Shown piece after piece: positions 10,879 to 22,079 of a stretch of DNA of 64,000 bases (positions are counted from its first letter, which is position 1; every line of letters begins with the position of its first letter). The DNA comes from Bugula neritina (taxonomy: Eukaryota; Bryozoa; Gymnolaemata; Cheilostomatida; Bugulidae). The notes beneath the pieces are model-generated. The model saw nothing but the letters and a program-made list of their open reading frames with translations, searched no databases and had not been told where the DNA came from. Location: NCBI GenBank assembly GCA_964035545.1, contig OZ037770.1, positions 3,577,662 to 3,641,661 of the forward strand, read 5' to 3'. A program made the translations under genes and the position numbers.

Positions 10879-11117
10879 CTATAACTCATGTTCATCAGCT
10901 GTAAAATTTACCTTGTCAGTGTTTGAGAAGAGTTGTTTTATCTTTGTGTTGGTTGTTGGCTTTAGTTCAAGTTGTATTAACTTCATGTCTTCCTTATTCC
11001 CTTCATCAGGGTACAGATTGTCATCATCTTCAGAGAGATCACTCAGATCACCATCATCAAATTCATCTGCAGTCACATTATCAGACAGATTATTGTCAAA
11101 ATTTGAAACCATAAACT
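10879..11117 (-). CDS. Acidic terminal exon, probably of the Roco gene
   Basis: The minus-strand frame ends in TAG at 10,881-10,879 and encodes about 78 residues rich in Asp/Glu (DEFDDGDLSDLSEDDDN), then a Lys/Thr-rich stretch. The only usable acceptor is ATATGTAG at about 11,118-11,125, giving phase 0. The preceding visible exon (11,355-11,269) ends in phase 1, so either a small exon lies between them or the frame is broken. Membership in the Roco gene is inferred from strand and position. Confidence 0.5.
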
Positions 11118-11268
11118 ACATATCTGGCTTAGACAAGAGAAGAAGCAATTAATTTTAAAAGTCACAATTAGATATGATTTGTAGGGAAATGTAGGGCAAA
11201 ATTTGCAAAGCCTATAATTTTACCAATGCTGCAGGTTTCAAAAGTAAGTTCTGTCTATAAAATTTTAC

Positions 11269-11355
11269 CATTTGATTTGTTCTGCTCTCTTCGAAGTTTG
11301 AGCTCAGAAAGGAACTTCTTCAAGTGAATTGTTTCTGCTTCAGAAAAAGTCTCAC
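11269..11355 (-). CDS. Small C-terminal exon of the Roco gene
   Basis: An 87-bp exon flanked by acceptor TATTGTTCAG and donor GTAAAA. It joins in phase (phase 1) to the Roc-COR exon. It encodes about 28 residues, largely a charged helix (ETIHLKKFLSELKLRREQ). It lies 285 bp downstream of the Roc-COR exon. Confidence 0.6.
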
Positions 11356-11640
11356 CTGAACAATACAGACAGAATTTGTAACATTAAAACTAGATGAAAG
11401 GCATAATTAGAAGAATATGATATATGATCAAAAGCTTATGTTTCAAGTTTGCACGTTTTATAAGTTAGACTGAAAGTTTATTAAAGTAACTGCGTGTGTA
11501 GTTTGCTAACATCCATCTGTTATTGAAATTCATTAATGTCTGGAAAAAAAGATTAGATATGATTTGTTAGTGTAAAAAAAATATTTAAAAACAGCTTAGA
11601 AAGAAAATCAAAAAAGAATCATAATTATGTGTAAACATAC

Positions 11641-13646
11641 ATGGATGAATTAAAGCACTGGGTATCGGTTCATCATTACACAATATCTTTGAAGATCCAT
11701 GACACTTCTTGACATCTGGTGGCAGTTGGCTTTTCAAAGAACGGAGACACCATTTAGGATGCAGGAACCTTTTAGGGCAAGAAACCCCCAGTATGATGCA
11801 GTGAGCACAGATGCAGGCAGTAACTGGTCGACTAGCAGTCCAAGTTTCCATGACATGTTTGAGAATGTTGTTTGTGGCTGAAATAAGTTTCTCCCACATC
11901 TTGGAAATGTGAGGAGCATCAGATGAAACATAGAGTAAGACTCTTCTAGAATCATAGTCATGTGTCAGCTGTGTGTATATTTCATCTTGATAGACATTAG
12001 CTCCATTTCTCTTCACCTTCATTGTGGCAAACTCTTTAGAAAACAGTTCTAGCAAACCAACTGTCATTTGATGGTAGACATGCTGGGGCAAAGCCAGACC
12101 CTTGAACTTTACCTCGGTGTGAAGGACCATATCCTCTGGTGAGGTGTATGACACACTGTAATGTTCCTTAGCAAACTGAGGGGTTATAAAGTAGGGTTCA
12201 TGGACATCATTTTCCAAAGGGCCATACAACAAACGGAATGTTCTAAGCAAGCAAACAGCAGTTTCAACATCATGACAGCTTTTAAATAAAGTTTCCTTTG
12301 CAATCAAATATGTTAGAAGAGATTTCATCATTAAGCCTGTTGTTTTGAAGCAATTTACAGACTCTTCAAATTCTTCTGTTTCAATCCTCAACCCTTCTTT
12401 GGAAATGCATGGTTGAAACTGGTCAACTCTCCTCTGCCAAATATTTGGATCATGATGATACAAGACACAGAGTAGTTTGGTTACTTCTGTGATCTTGTGA
12501 AATATGTACGGTTTGAGTGCTTCAATATTCTTATACCACAAGACTTTACCGCAGTCATGCATGTATGTGAGAATAGTATCTAGCTGATTTTGCTCCACCT
12601 CAAAGCCTTCTTTTGTCAATTCCAACAGAATAAACCAGAAGGAGCTAAATGCTCCGCTTAAAGACAAAACTTTCTCATTCACTTCTTCCCAGATCAGTGG
12701 CAAAAGCTTAACAAAGTGCTGAATGTTTAGAAGAAGAGAGTTTTTTATTGTTTCAAATTCAGCATACTTGTCTTCTTTTCCAATCTGATAAATATCTTCA
12801 CTAGCAAAAACCTTTCCATTTGATGAATTGAAATGCTGTATTTTCGAGAAATCTCCATCTGAACTTTTCTCTTCATTGAGAACTTCTTTGCAAAGCGCTT
12901 CAGATATGCTAAGAAAACTTTCTTTAAGCTGTTGAAACTGTTCACTCTGAAACTTATCTTTGTGTGTGAAGACAAGCTTAGGTGGGCCAAGAGTAGGATG
13001 AGCGAGATAGAGGTGAGACATGAAGTCAAAGGCCAACTTTCTGACAGCCTCTTCCTTTGTAAACTCATTTGAAATCTGATCATACTGCTCCATGTTGACT
13101 ACAATTACTGGTACACAATTCTGCCTCAGTGTTAAATGGTATGTAATATGGTAGACCTCCTGGCCTCCCATATCTATGAGACGAAGAGTTGTACCGTCCA
13201 CCTCCACCTCTTCCACATTAAACACCTTTGTAGTCTCATCATACTCTGCATTCGAACTTCTGTGAGTCAGAACTCTTTTTCTGTCAGTGCTCTGTAATGT
13301 TCTGATTAGACTGGTTTTACCTGCCATGGTGTTTCCCACCACGACTATTGTAGCAAATGGAAGATTTCTACCAGCACCCTTAGCCAAGTCTGTGTAGTAT
13401 TGCCGTACAGCATCTAATCCCCTCTCACAGACTTCTAGTGGAGGAGATGTAAAGGCATAGCAACCCCATGTTATGAGGAGACTAAGACGTGTTAGCTGTA
13501 GTATCTCAGGATTCAAAGATGTCATGGATCTGTTGTAGGATATATTCAGTGTGTACAGATTACTCAATGCGCACACTGAAGATGGGAGACTGGTGAATTT
13601 ATTCTCTGATATGTTTAGTATCTGTAACTTCTGTAGACTCTGTAAC
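11641..13646 (-). CDS. Roco protein main exon: last LRR, Roc GTPase, COR
   Basis: A single 2,006-bp exon (acceptor GTATTGTTAG before 13,646, donor GTATGT after 11,641; phase 2 in, phase 1 out), 668 codons. It opens with an LRR (LQSLQKLQILNIS) joined in phase to the upstream LRR exon. Counting from the internal Met at 13,576, the Roc GTPase shows the P-loop GNTMAGKTSL (81-90), the switch DMGGQE (135-140) and THKD (204-207, guanine specificity). A COR-like dimerisation region follows at about 300-520, then a Cys/His-rich tail (CICAHC). This order is that of MFHAS1-like Roco proteins, which act as GTPase scaffolds in stress or immune signalling. The exon is intact, with all nucleotide-binding motifs. 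A ~21.4-kb insertion now lies in the exon before it, so normal transcripts must splice over or across that element, or the gene is inactive. Confidence 0.88.
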
Positions 13647-15049
13647 CTAACAATACATTATAGTTCTATGGTCAGCACAAACTAGAGGTAAGTGTGATCT
13701 ACTTGTTGTAATAAAGATACAATGATAGTGAAACATTTATAATAGAACACAGAATTTAGTATGAAATGGCAGTGAATACAGTGAGCTTATTATGTAAAAC
13801 CCTTATTGTTTAGAGTAGTACAGTAGAGAATTGTTATTCTAATATTTGCCCTTTTCATTTCGTCACAATTGTCAAGTATTATTTTCAAGCTCTACAATTA
13901 ATATTTCGAAACATTTACAGCACTACAGTTCTATGAATAATTATTTGGTCAAAAATAATAAATAAGTACCTTATTATTGTCACTTTAGCACAATTCCTAA
14001 CGCTACCGTAAACAATGCTGTTCTATATAGCATGTAGTTGATTATAACTGCTTACACTGATATTTTATTAGATATGTATTATAATGAAAATTATAAAAAC
14101 TAGATAACTAAATTCTGCAGGATATACAGTATCTATAGTATTCATTTGGCAGAAAAACGCCAATTTTCTACTTAGGTTCACAATCCTGGATAAAGCTTTT
14201 TTATCTCCTGATTATTCAAATATAGGGTCCAAGTAAATGTTTTTAGGTGGGTGTGGACTTTTTATCCTTGAGAATTTTAAGAAATTTAAAATGGGTGCTA
14301 GGCACCAGACGATTCTATATAATTTAAATGTACCTACCCATCGGGGGGGGGGGGGGGGGGGGGCTAAACTTAAGGTTCCAATGATTTGAAATCTTTAGAA
14401 ATTAAACTGCCTTTATCACGTTCATTATTAAGTAATAGGCAAATTATACCCAAGAGGAACTAGGCAAAATCTTAATCACTCATTTTTTAAAGTTTAACCT
14501 AACCTTACTGGTCTAAATTTATGAAAATTTACTATATGGGGTGATATTTTTATGCTGATCACAAATATGTCAACCAAATAAAGCTGAAGAAAGTTCTGAA
14601 AAGTAAAAATACAACGTCTTTGTCATATATGAGCTAAATAGCAATTTATTTCAAATTAGCATGCCTATCAAAAAGGTTTGTTGAGCTGTCAATTTGATAG
14701 TTATTAATTTTTCACTTTTAAAACTTTAGCTTTGTTTTTTAACATTAGAAAATGGGTCAAAAAACCTTGATAAAACAACACTATGGCTTCTTAACATAAT
14801 TCAATTGCTTTAATATTAACACATCATTTATCTAAATATTGATATTTTTGCTTTCAAAAGCTACTTCTACAATCAGCATATTTGACTTTTTCTCTAAAAA
14901 AATTGTAAACAAATTTTATGAATGAGAATCTATTTCATGCTGGGGGAAGTAATACATCTATTAGAACAGTGGTTCTTTACATTTTCATACCAATCTCCTT
15001 TTATAAACATTTACTATTATTTTCTCCCCGTTTAATGAGCTATGTTGGG
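13647..15049. other. Intron of the Roco gene; no exon seen
   Basis: AT-rich intron sequence with a 21-base G run at 14,343-14,363. No sustained frame and no recognisable repeat. Confidence 0.5.
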
Positions 15050-16149
15050 TGCACTGGAATACTATTGGCTGAAACTGATTTGGTAGAAGAAGTTAATTCT
15101 ACGTTTGATGGTCTCCCAAAAGTTCCAAAGAGAAAAAATTTCCTCAGAATGTGCCAGGTCTGAGAATATAGGTAAAAGAGCTGTGAAGAAGTCAGTTTTT
15201 GATGAAAGTGTAATCACTAGCATGGAAGACCTTGAAAAGATGTTGACTAATATTTCAGAGAGCTCAAGAACAGCAAAACCTGTGGGTCATGCGCTCTATC
15301 ATACCAACTTTTACCATCAACACTTGCATCATTATAGCTGATGGGGAAAAAGACTGGACCTTACACCTAGCAAGGGAAAAGGAAATGTACTATCTGCGTA
15401 GCATGGAGGTCATACCACAAGCTGCAAAGATTGAATTCTCAGCTGGTAACCACACAGTGCATCATAAACACAGCCAGCTGGGCGGCATCTGGTCAGACAT
15501 GGCCATTGAGGTGACCTTTGTGAGATTTGGTCACAGCAAAGGGAAATCATTGGCATTACCGTACTAAACCTGAAACTTTCAAGATGTGGGTGTACAGTAC
15601 TTCTGCATGCAACAAGATACAGTAAGGCCTCAGTGACATCAAAGATGAGTCTGAAATACATGCTTTCACTACTCATAAGGATGATATGCAATTCAATCTG
15701 ATTCAAAGAACAGAGAGTGTGTCAAAAGGAAGATTGAACTCTGCAATGACCCACTTAAAGAAGGATGCCACCCAGTTGCTCTTGTCAATATTGAAACAGA
15801 GAAAGTCATCAGTTATTTAACAATTTTTATTGACAATATTTCCGCTATAGGTAAAGGGTCTATGCAAGAATTCAAAGTGAACTGGTCAGAGGGGTTAAAT
15901 AATTCTTTGTCATCTGAAGTTAAAAAAAATGATATCATCTCAAAACATATTAAAATTTCTAATACCACTGTGCATGATACTGAAGTCATATATGCCCGAG
16001 CCATTGCACTCAAGCACACTAAGAATTTAGACGCAGACTCTTTAATGGCTCATAAACTTGCAGCATTGCCACCTTCTACATTCAAGGAAGCATGGAAAAT
16101 AAGAGAAGCTAGGACCAAGTCAATTCTCAGAAAATCTGTGAAATTTTGA
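15050..16149 (+). pseudogene. Decayed TE-associated ORF of unknown function
   Basis: Three successive plus-strand frames (about 15,050-15,340, 15,289-15,560, 15,862-16,147) read as one decayed protein: a lysine-rich N-terminal part, then GEKDWTLHLAREKEM, then GIWSDMAIEVTFVRFGHSKG, and a C-terminal block with DTEVIYARAIALKH and AHKLAALPPSTF. I recognise this as a protein family seen in multicopy form in many invertebrate genomes and apparently carried by transposons; I know of no established function. Frameshifts near 15,340 and 15,560 and missing segments make it non-functional. Its end runs straight into a Gypsy integrase fragment, so the two pieces were joined by insertion or deletion. Confidence 0.55.
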
Positions 16150-16943
16150 ATTTTCAGAACAGTTCGCGACAAGATGATAAGAAAATTCCCACCAAGCTAG
16201 AGAGTATGTTAAAAAAGTTGTGTGCTAAAGAGCCAAGACAGTGGCATCGGTTCATCAATGCGGCTCTATTTGCATATAGAGAAGTCCCACAGGAATCAAC
16301 AGGCTTCGCCCCATTCGAGTTACTCTATGGAAGAACTGTGCGTGAACCAATGTACATCCTGCGACAACTTTGGACAAAAGAAGACACTGCCGATGAAGTC
16401 AAGACCTGCTATCAACATGTTTTTGAGTTAAGAGAGCGTTTGGATGAAATGATGGAGATGGCACTAGCCTCGCTAAAAGACAGTCAAAAAAGATACAAAA
16501 ACTATTTTGACAAGAAAGCTAAGCAGAGAGACTTCAAACCTGGTGACAAAGTGCTCATTCTTCTACCTACGGATAGAAATAACTTGTTGATGCATTGGCA
16601 AGGACCATTCAATATTGAGGAGAAAGTCAGACTGAATGACTACATTATCAACATTACAGGCAAGAGGAGAACATACCATGCCAACATGCTGAAGAAATAT
16701 TTTGAGAGGGAGACGCCTACCTACCCTATGACTGTTGGAGCTGTGATGACTTCAGATGCTGCTAGTACTGGAATTATTGATCGTGATGAGGAAAGAGAAG
16801 AAGGCCAAGATGATTTGTTGGACGTGTACAGTAAGAAACAGCAGAGTGATGAGATGGGCTATGTAATTACACAACTTCAGAATCAAGGTGGAGTGAATCA
16901 AAGGAAAGGACAATGTTGGAGCCGATTATCTAAGCCGAATTGA
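16150..16943 (+). pseudogene. Ty3/Gypsy integrase C-terminal part
   Basis: This frame encodes the last ~250 residues of a Gypsy pol protein. FAPFELLYGRTVR is the hallmark after the DDE core; a charged helix (KDSQKRYKNYFDKKAK) follows, then FKPGDKVLILLP and WQGPFNIEEKV with GKRRTYHANMLKKYF (C-terminal DNA-binding domain). The stop is at 16,941-16,943. The catalytic core, reverse transcriptase and gag are missing on the left, where it abuts an unrelated TE ORF. A polypurine tract (ATGGGGGG) and a full 3' LTR follow at once, so the 3' end of this element is intact. Confidence 0.85.
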
Positions 16944-17002
16944 CTCAGAATTTTAAGTAGTAAGGATAAATTATCAAGATAATTTCTCTTAGAATGGGGG
17001 GT

Positions 17003-17502
17003 TGTCACAAATTCTGAGTGTACATATACCTATAGACTTACCGGGTTTTTCCTAATGATTATACACGAATGTTCATAAATATTCTAGACTGATCAAAGAG
17101 ATGGGTCATTGTTCATTGTTGTTCTTTTCATTAGTCATGTTAACTACTGCCCAGCAATGTAAACAAGGTGTTGCGCAATAATTGCGAAATAACCATGGAA
17201 ATTCCAATGTTTTGTTTTGTTTTGATTTTCTATCTTAATAGTATTGGCATGTGGGGAATGTTTTCTACTAGAATTTTCTCTACTGGAATGCTTGAGAATG
17301 TACTAGAGTGTTTTGTTTACTATAAATACTGAGGCAGTTGTGCTTACAAATCAGTTCATTTTTATAAGTTCATCTGTGTATATCTTACAGGAGAAATAAA
17401 GTATACTTATATTCACAACTCTATTTACTCTCAACTGGATTAGCAGGCTGTATGCTAATTGTCTATACACTTCTGACTGCCAGACTTTTCGAACTTGTCA
17501 CA
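17003..17502 (+). repeat. 3' LTR of the Gypsy element
   Basis: 500 bp beginning TGTCACAAATTC right after the polypurine tract and ending CTTGTCACA, so it has the TG...CA ends of an LTR. It contains a TATA box (TATAAATACT near 17,320) and a poly(A) signal (AATAAAGT near 17,395). The matching 5' LTR is not in the window. Confidence 0.75.
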
Positions 17503-17529
17503 CTGCTACCAACAGTTTTGTGACAGTCA

Positions 17530-17880
17530 AAGACAAAAAGCAAGATAAGTGCAAATGAGATGAGAATGCTTTGACACATTTACAATATAGATTGGGACGA
17601 ATATGTAACAAATGATAGTATAAGGGAGGAAGCCAAAATAGAAGCCATCGTAATAGACATGAGGAGGAGACCTCTTCAGTGGTATGAAAATGTGTGCATA
17701 AAAGATAGGGAAGAAGATAATATAATGGGGGCTAAGATGAAGATACAGAAAAAGAGAAAAAGAGTGAAGCCAAAGAAAAAGTTAATGGATACAGTGAAGG
17801 ATGACATACTGAAATGTGGCCTCCCAGATAAAGATGTTGACCACAGAATCAGATGACACTCTCTGATAGCACTTGGTGCC
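17530..17880 (+). pseudogene. LINE reverse transcriptase C-terminal remnant
   Basis: The plus-strand frame at 17,659-17,856 gives RRRPLQWYENVC, a Lys/Arg-rich stretch ending RVKPKKKLMDTVKDDI, and LPDKDVDHRIR. This is the usual C-terminal tail of endonuclease-type LINE polyproteins. Reading on through a stop gives a SLIALG/NHYPSW block that also fits. The upstream domains are absent, as is typical for a 5'-truncated LINE copy. Confidence 0.6.
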
Positions 17881-18092
17881 CTGCAAAACCACTACCCATC
17901 TTGGACCACGACGTACTAGTTGAGAAAGTCTGAGACAAAACTCTATAATAGACAATTTGCTGCTTTTCCAAGGCCTTTCAGGGTGTGATACAGTGGTGAT
18001 AATGTAACATGTTGAAAAGAGAGTCTTGGTCAAAAGAAGATGTGATTTCGTGACATTAGTGCTTCTTTTCAGGATGACTGTTCATACAAGCT

Positions 18093-18100
18093 ATCAGGTT
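18093..18100. repeat. 8-bp target-site duplication, left (ATCAGGTT)
   Basis: ATCAGGTT occurs here and again at 19,199-19,206, exactly flanking the 1,098-bp element. An 8-bp duplication is the hAT signature. Confidence 0.85.
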
Positions 18101-19198
18101 TGGTGACTAGTCAATATTCCGAAGGCCTATTGCTCCAAAGGTCCATTATTCCGAAGGTCCATTGGTCCGAAGGTGCATTGTTCCAAAAGTGCATTAGTCC
18201 GAAAATTAGTAGATATAGTATTATATCACTGAGAATATCATAAATTTCACTCACAATCTTGCTATATTATTGCTAGCTGTGGGTGGCATGCATGTGGCCT
18301 ACTTGTAATTAAGGGCTGCATCATCTATCAACATTCCACTGTGGATGCTCTATAAACTAAGTACACAGCAAGCTATTCACTAGCCTGTCAGCTAGCAAGC
18401 CTGTAATTAGTAACCTATGCATTAGTATCTCCTCATCTCCAAGTGCTCACTGAAGTATGAAGTGTTGTGCAAGGGTGATATAATAAGTATTTTTAATTCA
18501 CAGTTTATATAAAAATAACAGCTATAAGCAATGAACTCATAATATCCAGTTCATTGGCTATAGTGATTGCAGTCAGTCAGCTTACATAGGCCCTTCATAT
18601 GTTGACTACTAATTGAAAAACTAAAGTAAAAAATATTAAAGCCAAGCAGACATTTTGGGTCTACTGTACTGTATTTATGATAAGTTTGGTAAAAGTTAAC
18701 TTCATATTTTATAAAAAATAGTTTGCATTTGAAGTTGGCGTCAAAAAATTATTGGTATTGAATGAAATAGTAAATTTCTGGCTTGGCAGTTAACTATTTG
18801 ATATCACATATTTGATCTCTAAAATTATCTGTAAGCTGCTAAACTGCATTATTCTATGCTATTATTCTTAATATCAGTAAATACAAGCATTGGAGACAAA
18901 AAAAAATAAACATCTTGCACGCCACTCTAAAATCAAATAACCAAAGCTGCACGCCAAACCAAACAACCCCACAAGATATGTAGATGAGGGCAACATTATT
19001 AGTATATAAGAATTCAGATCTGCCAAATAGAACCTCACCTAAACTAAAATTTGAAAACCATGTTATAGATTTTCCTGTTGCTCAGAGCAACTATTTTGAA
19101 ATGTTCAATATAAATAGTTTTAATTCTAATAATGATTCTACTAATTCGGACTAATGCACCTTCGGAACAATGCACCTTCGGAATATTGCTCCGTCCCC
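18101..19198. mobile_element. hAT-type non-autonomous element, copy 1
   Basis: A 1,098-bp element with imperfect terminal inverted repeats (TGGTGACTAGTCAATATTCC against the reverse complement of the right end, GGGGACGGAGCAATATTCC). Both ends carry inverted iterations of CCGAAGGTGCATT. The flanking 8-bp duplication ATCAGGTT is perfect. There is no coding capacity, so it would need a transposase supplied in trans. A second full copy lies at 29,421-30,489 in the same orientation, and a fragment at 5,885-6,185. Confidence 0.88.
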
Positions 19199-19206
19199 AT
19201 CAGGTT

Positions 19207-20782
19207 TATGCTATGTTGCTACAATTATGCAAAGTGCTCTTCCATTACATCTACAAGACAAAAGGCTTGGAAAACCAAGGTCTGAAATGCTGTTTGAGAT
19301 GTGCCTTTAACTTATGTACTTTGCCTCCTACAGATGAAGCTATTGTCACCAGAGCACACCTTTATATGAAACTGCAGCATTAAACCCCTTAAATAACATT
19401 GGTGGATGAAAGAGGATCTAATAAAATTTCTTTTCCCAAAATGAGTAGGAAATGATGTGCTTATACATGCACCAGACAGTATTATGAAGTGGATCCTTTT
19501 ACTTAATTTGGTGTACACTCTATGACTAGTTTTTGGCGATTTTTTACAATTTAGCTGCTAATGTATATACATTTCTGCCTTAAACTATTAAAATTTTAAC
19601 AAATAAAACTTAAAAATTAAGGCTTTTCAATTATGCATGATTTTCAATGTTTTTCCTAATTTATTAGTACATTGAGATATTATATGGACAGTGATGGTTC
19701 ACAAACATATATTCACCTTGTATGACAATGACGCAGCACTTAAACGTTGCAAGACCTTCTCCCAGTCTTTTAATGCTATGTATAGTTAGAATCAGCAAAT
19801 TCTATTACCCCATATAGTAAGTTTTCATGAATTTTGAGCAAACTTTAAAATGTTTGATCATAATCTGCTGATGTGTACTAAATAAATTAAAAGGACCAAA
19901 ATTCATTAAATACTCCCGTGGAAGCCAACAATCATGCAAAACAACAAGATATGGCTGTCCTAGTACATCTCTCTCATGCACAGAATTCTGCCCTTGTGAA
20001 GCAGTAACAGGAGTGTGCTGCAATGAACTAGCATTTCTAACAAATGTTAACGGTGGAAAAAAAAGGTGTTCAATATGAACATGAGCGAAAGTTAGTCACA
20101 TCTGTATGAGTATATATATGTTCTAGTTTAACTTTAGCTGAGCAATATCCTTCTGTATCTTTTTTCACTTTCTATTCACTCACAATAAGCAATGTTTTTC
20201 ATTATATATCTGTCCAAATAATTATTCAAAAACCTTGTATCATTTCTCTGTACCATATGTGATGTTTTATTGAAGCAATTACGATTTTTAAGCTGGGCAA
20301 CATGTTTCTTGGCTCTTTTCTTTCATCTTTTTTTACTGGCAGAGCGCATATTCATTCCAAAATTGCAAATCAATTTGAATCATCAAAAAAATTTTGTTGC
20401 TGCAACATAATATATACTTTATGCCTACAAAATTACGATTTTTTCATAATTGAAGCCATCTTAGATTTCTCAAAATGCTCCAAGATGGCAGGTTCACACC
20501 CACCTGAAAACATTTACTTGGACCTTCAAGATAAAAAATCGAGAGAGAAAAAAACTTTATCTGAGATCGCTATATAATACAGTTATAATCAAATTATAAT
20601 TATAGAAACAAAGCTATCCTGTTTAAGTCTGCATGAAGTACTAAAAAAAATATGTCAGGGAAAACACACTACTCTATATTTTTTGCTCTACCATCATAAT
20701 GTAATTTAACTGTGTAACTATTTTGCTGAAACGAATGAGTTAACAAATATCTTAAATGGTAAGTCTATAGTGACACACAAAC
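19207..20782. other. Intron of the Roco gene; no exon seen
   Basis: AT-rich, with several ORFs of 70-90 codons that lack similarity or splice context. I see no gene or repeat with clear ends. Confidence 0.45.
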
Positions 20783-20814
20783 CTCTCAGGTAGCTCAGAT
20801 AATTTACAGTTCCC
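20783..20814 (-). CDS. 3' part of the split LRR exon of the Roco gene
   Basis: Minus-strand reading gives NCKLSELPER followed by donor GTTTGTG, the same ending and donor as the intact sister LRR exons at 44,744 and 44,142. The exon breaks off at a C run, where the giant element begins. Its missing 5' part is at 42,343-42,236. Phase 2 out, matching the Roc-COR exon. Confidence 0.85.
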
Positions 20815-20829
20815 CCCCACTAACAATTT

Positions 20830-21290
20830 ACATTGATATAACGTTGTATAAACGTTGGAAAAAACGTTTATTAAATGTTTAAATGTCGACACATTTTTGT
20901 ACTATATACAACGTTTGAAACAAACGTTTATCGCAAAACGTTTTACCAACCTTTCATAAACGTTGCGTTGCATAACGTTGTGTAGATGTTTTTCATACAA
21001 CGTTGGTGAAAGGTTGCGATCCAACATTGCGTAAATGTTTAAATTTAAATGTATCTCTTTGTCTCGCACAACGTTTAGGCAACAACGTTTTCTGCAAACT
21101 ATTTTACCAACGTTTCATAAACAAGTCATACAAACGTTGCCATAACATTGCTTCGGCAACGTTTTTATAATGTTGCAAAGCAAGCGTTATCTAGATGTTT
21201 AAATGTAGATGTTATTTAGCTTTTTTATCTAAAACGTTCTATAAACAACTTTTCATAAATGTTATTATAATGTTGTATAAACTCTATGCA
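20830..21290. repeat. Left subterminal AACGTT array
   Basis: At least 14 copies of AACGTT, usually as AAACGTTT or CAACGTTG, spaced 15-50 bp apart with diverged intermediates (AAATGTTT). The word is palindromic and contains CpG, which is otherwise rare here, so the density is striking. It could be the binding site of the element's transposase (inference). Confidence 0.8.
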
Positions 21291-21840
21291 GCATTGCAAA
21301 TTTAGGTTATTATAATTATTTGGCAAGGTTTACATAACCATTGCTATATTAAAATATATATAGCAGTATAATATATACAAGTGGAAGTTTTACGTTGTGT
21401 GTTGATAACTTTATTGTTTAAAAGTAAAGAGCAATAATTACAAAAAATAATTGTTACTAAAAAAACATGTGCAACCTAATATAAAGACTTATTTGGCAAT
21501 TTAAATGAGCTAAAATAAATTAAATATAAAAAATGTGGCTAAATAAGTAGATAAATAAATTCATATTGGAGCTAATGCAAAAATTATAGATAGCAACAGG
21601 TCATAAGAAATACACAAAAAATTTAAGCAGCCAAAAAAGTAAAGCTAATTTACAAATGTTGATTCAAAACATAGCTATTTAGTAAAGTCAACAAAGAAAA
21701 CATTTCTGTATATAAGCAAGTAAACGGAATAATACAAATTATCATTTTAGAACGCTAAACCCTTTATATCCAAAGCTGAACATTAGCAATGAGCTTTATT
21801 TACGCTTTGGAGATTTAAAGTTATTTTAGCTTTCTAATTA

Positions 21841-21988
21841 TTAAGCTTCATCCAAAATTGAGGTCCGGCTTAATGTTACAGAATATAGGCTTCTGAAGAC
21901 TGTGAATTCAGTCTGCTCATTCTTTTCCTCAAAATATATATTTAAGGCTTCAAAGTCTTGCTGCTCTTTACAGTAAGATGGTGACCAC
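21841..21988 (-). CDS. Candidate terminal exon inside the giant element
   Basis: After the acceptor TTTGTAG a frame of 49 codons runs to TAA at 21,843-21,841. It encodes WSPSYCKEQQDFEALNIYF and an acidic/hydroxyl-rich tail ending RTSILDEA. The composition is protein-like in an AT-rich region where such frames are rare, and the acceptor is good. It needs a phase-2 upstream exon, which I did not identify with confidence. Unrecognised family. If real, it would be the 3' end of a gene carried by the element, close to its left end. Confidence 0.35.
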
Positions 21989-22079
21989 CTACAAAGCAAC
22001 AAGAATACTGACTAAAAACAAAAAAACATTCAATGTAAATGTATATCTAAACTGTAGTAAAATGAAGTCGTGTTTAAGA

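Noticed and set aside
10879-11117. Direct splice of the 11,269 exon to the acidic terminal exon
   Set aside because: Phases disagree (1 into 0) and a stop follows when they are forced together; an unseen exon is needed.
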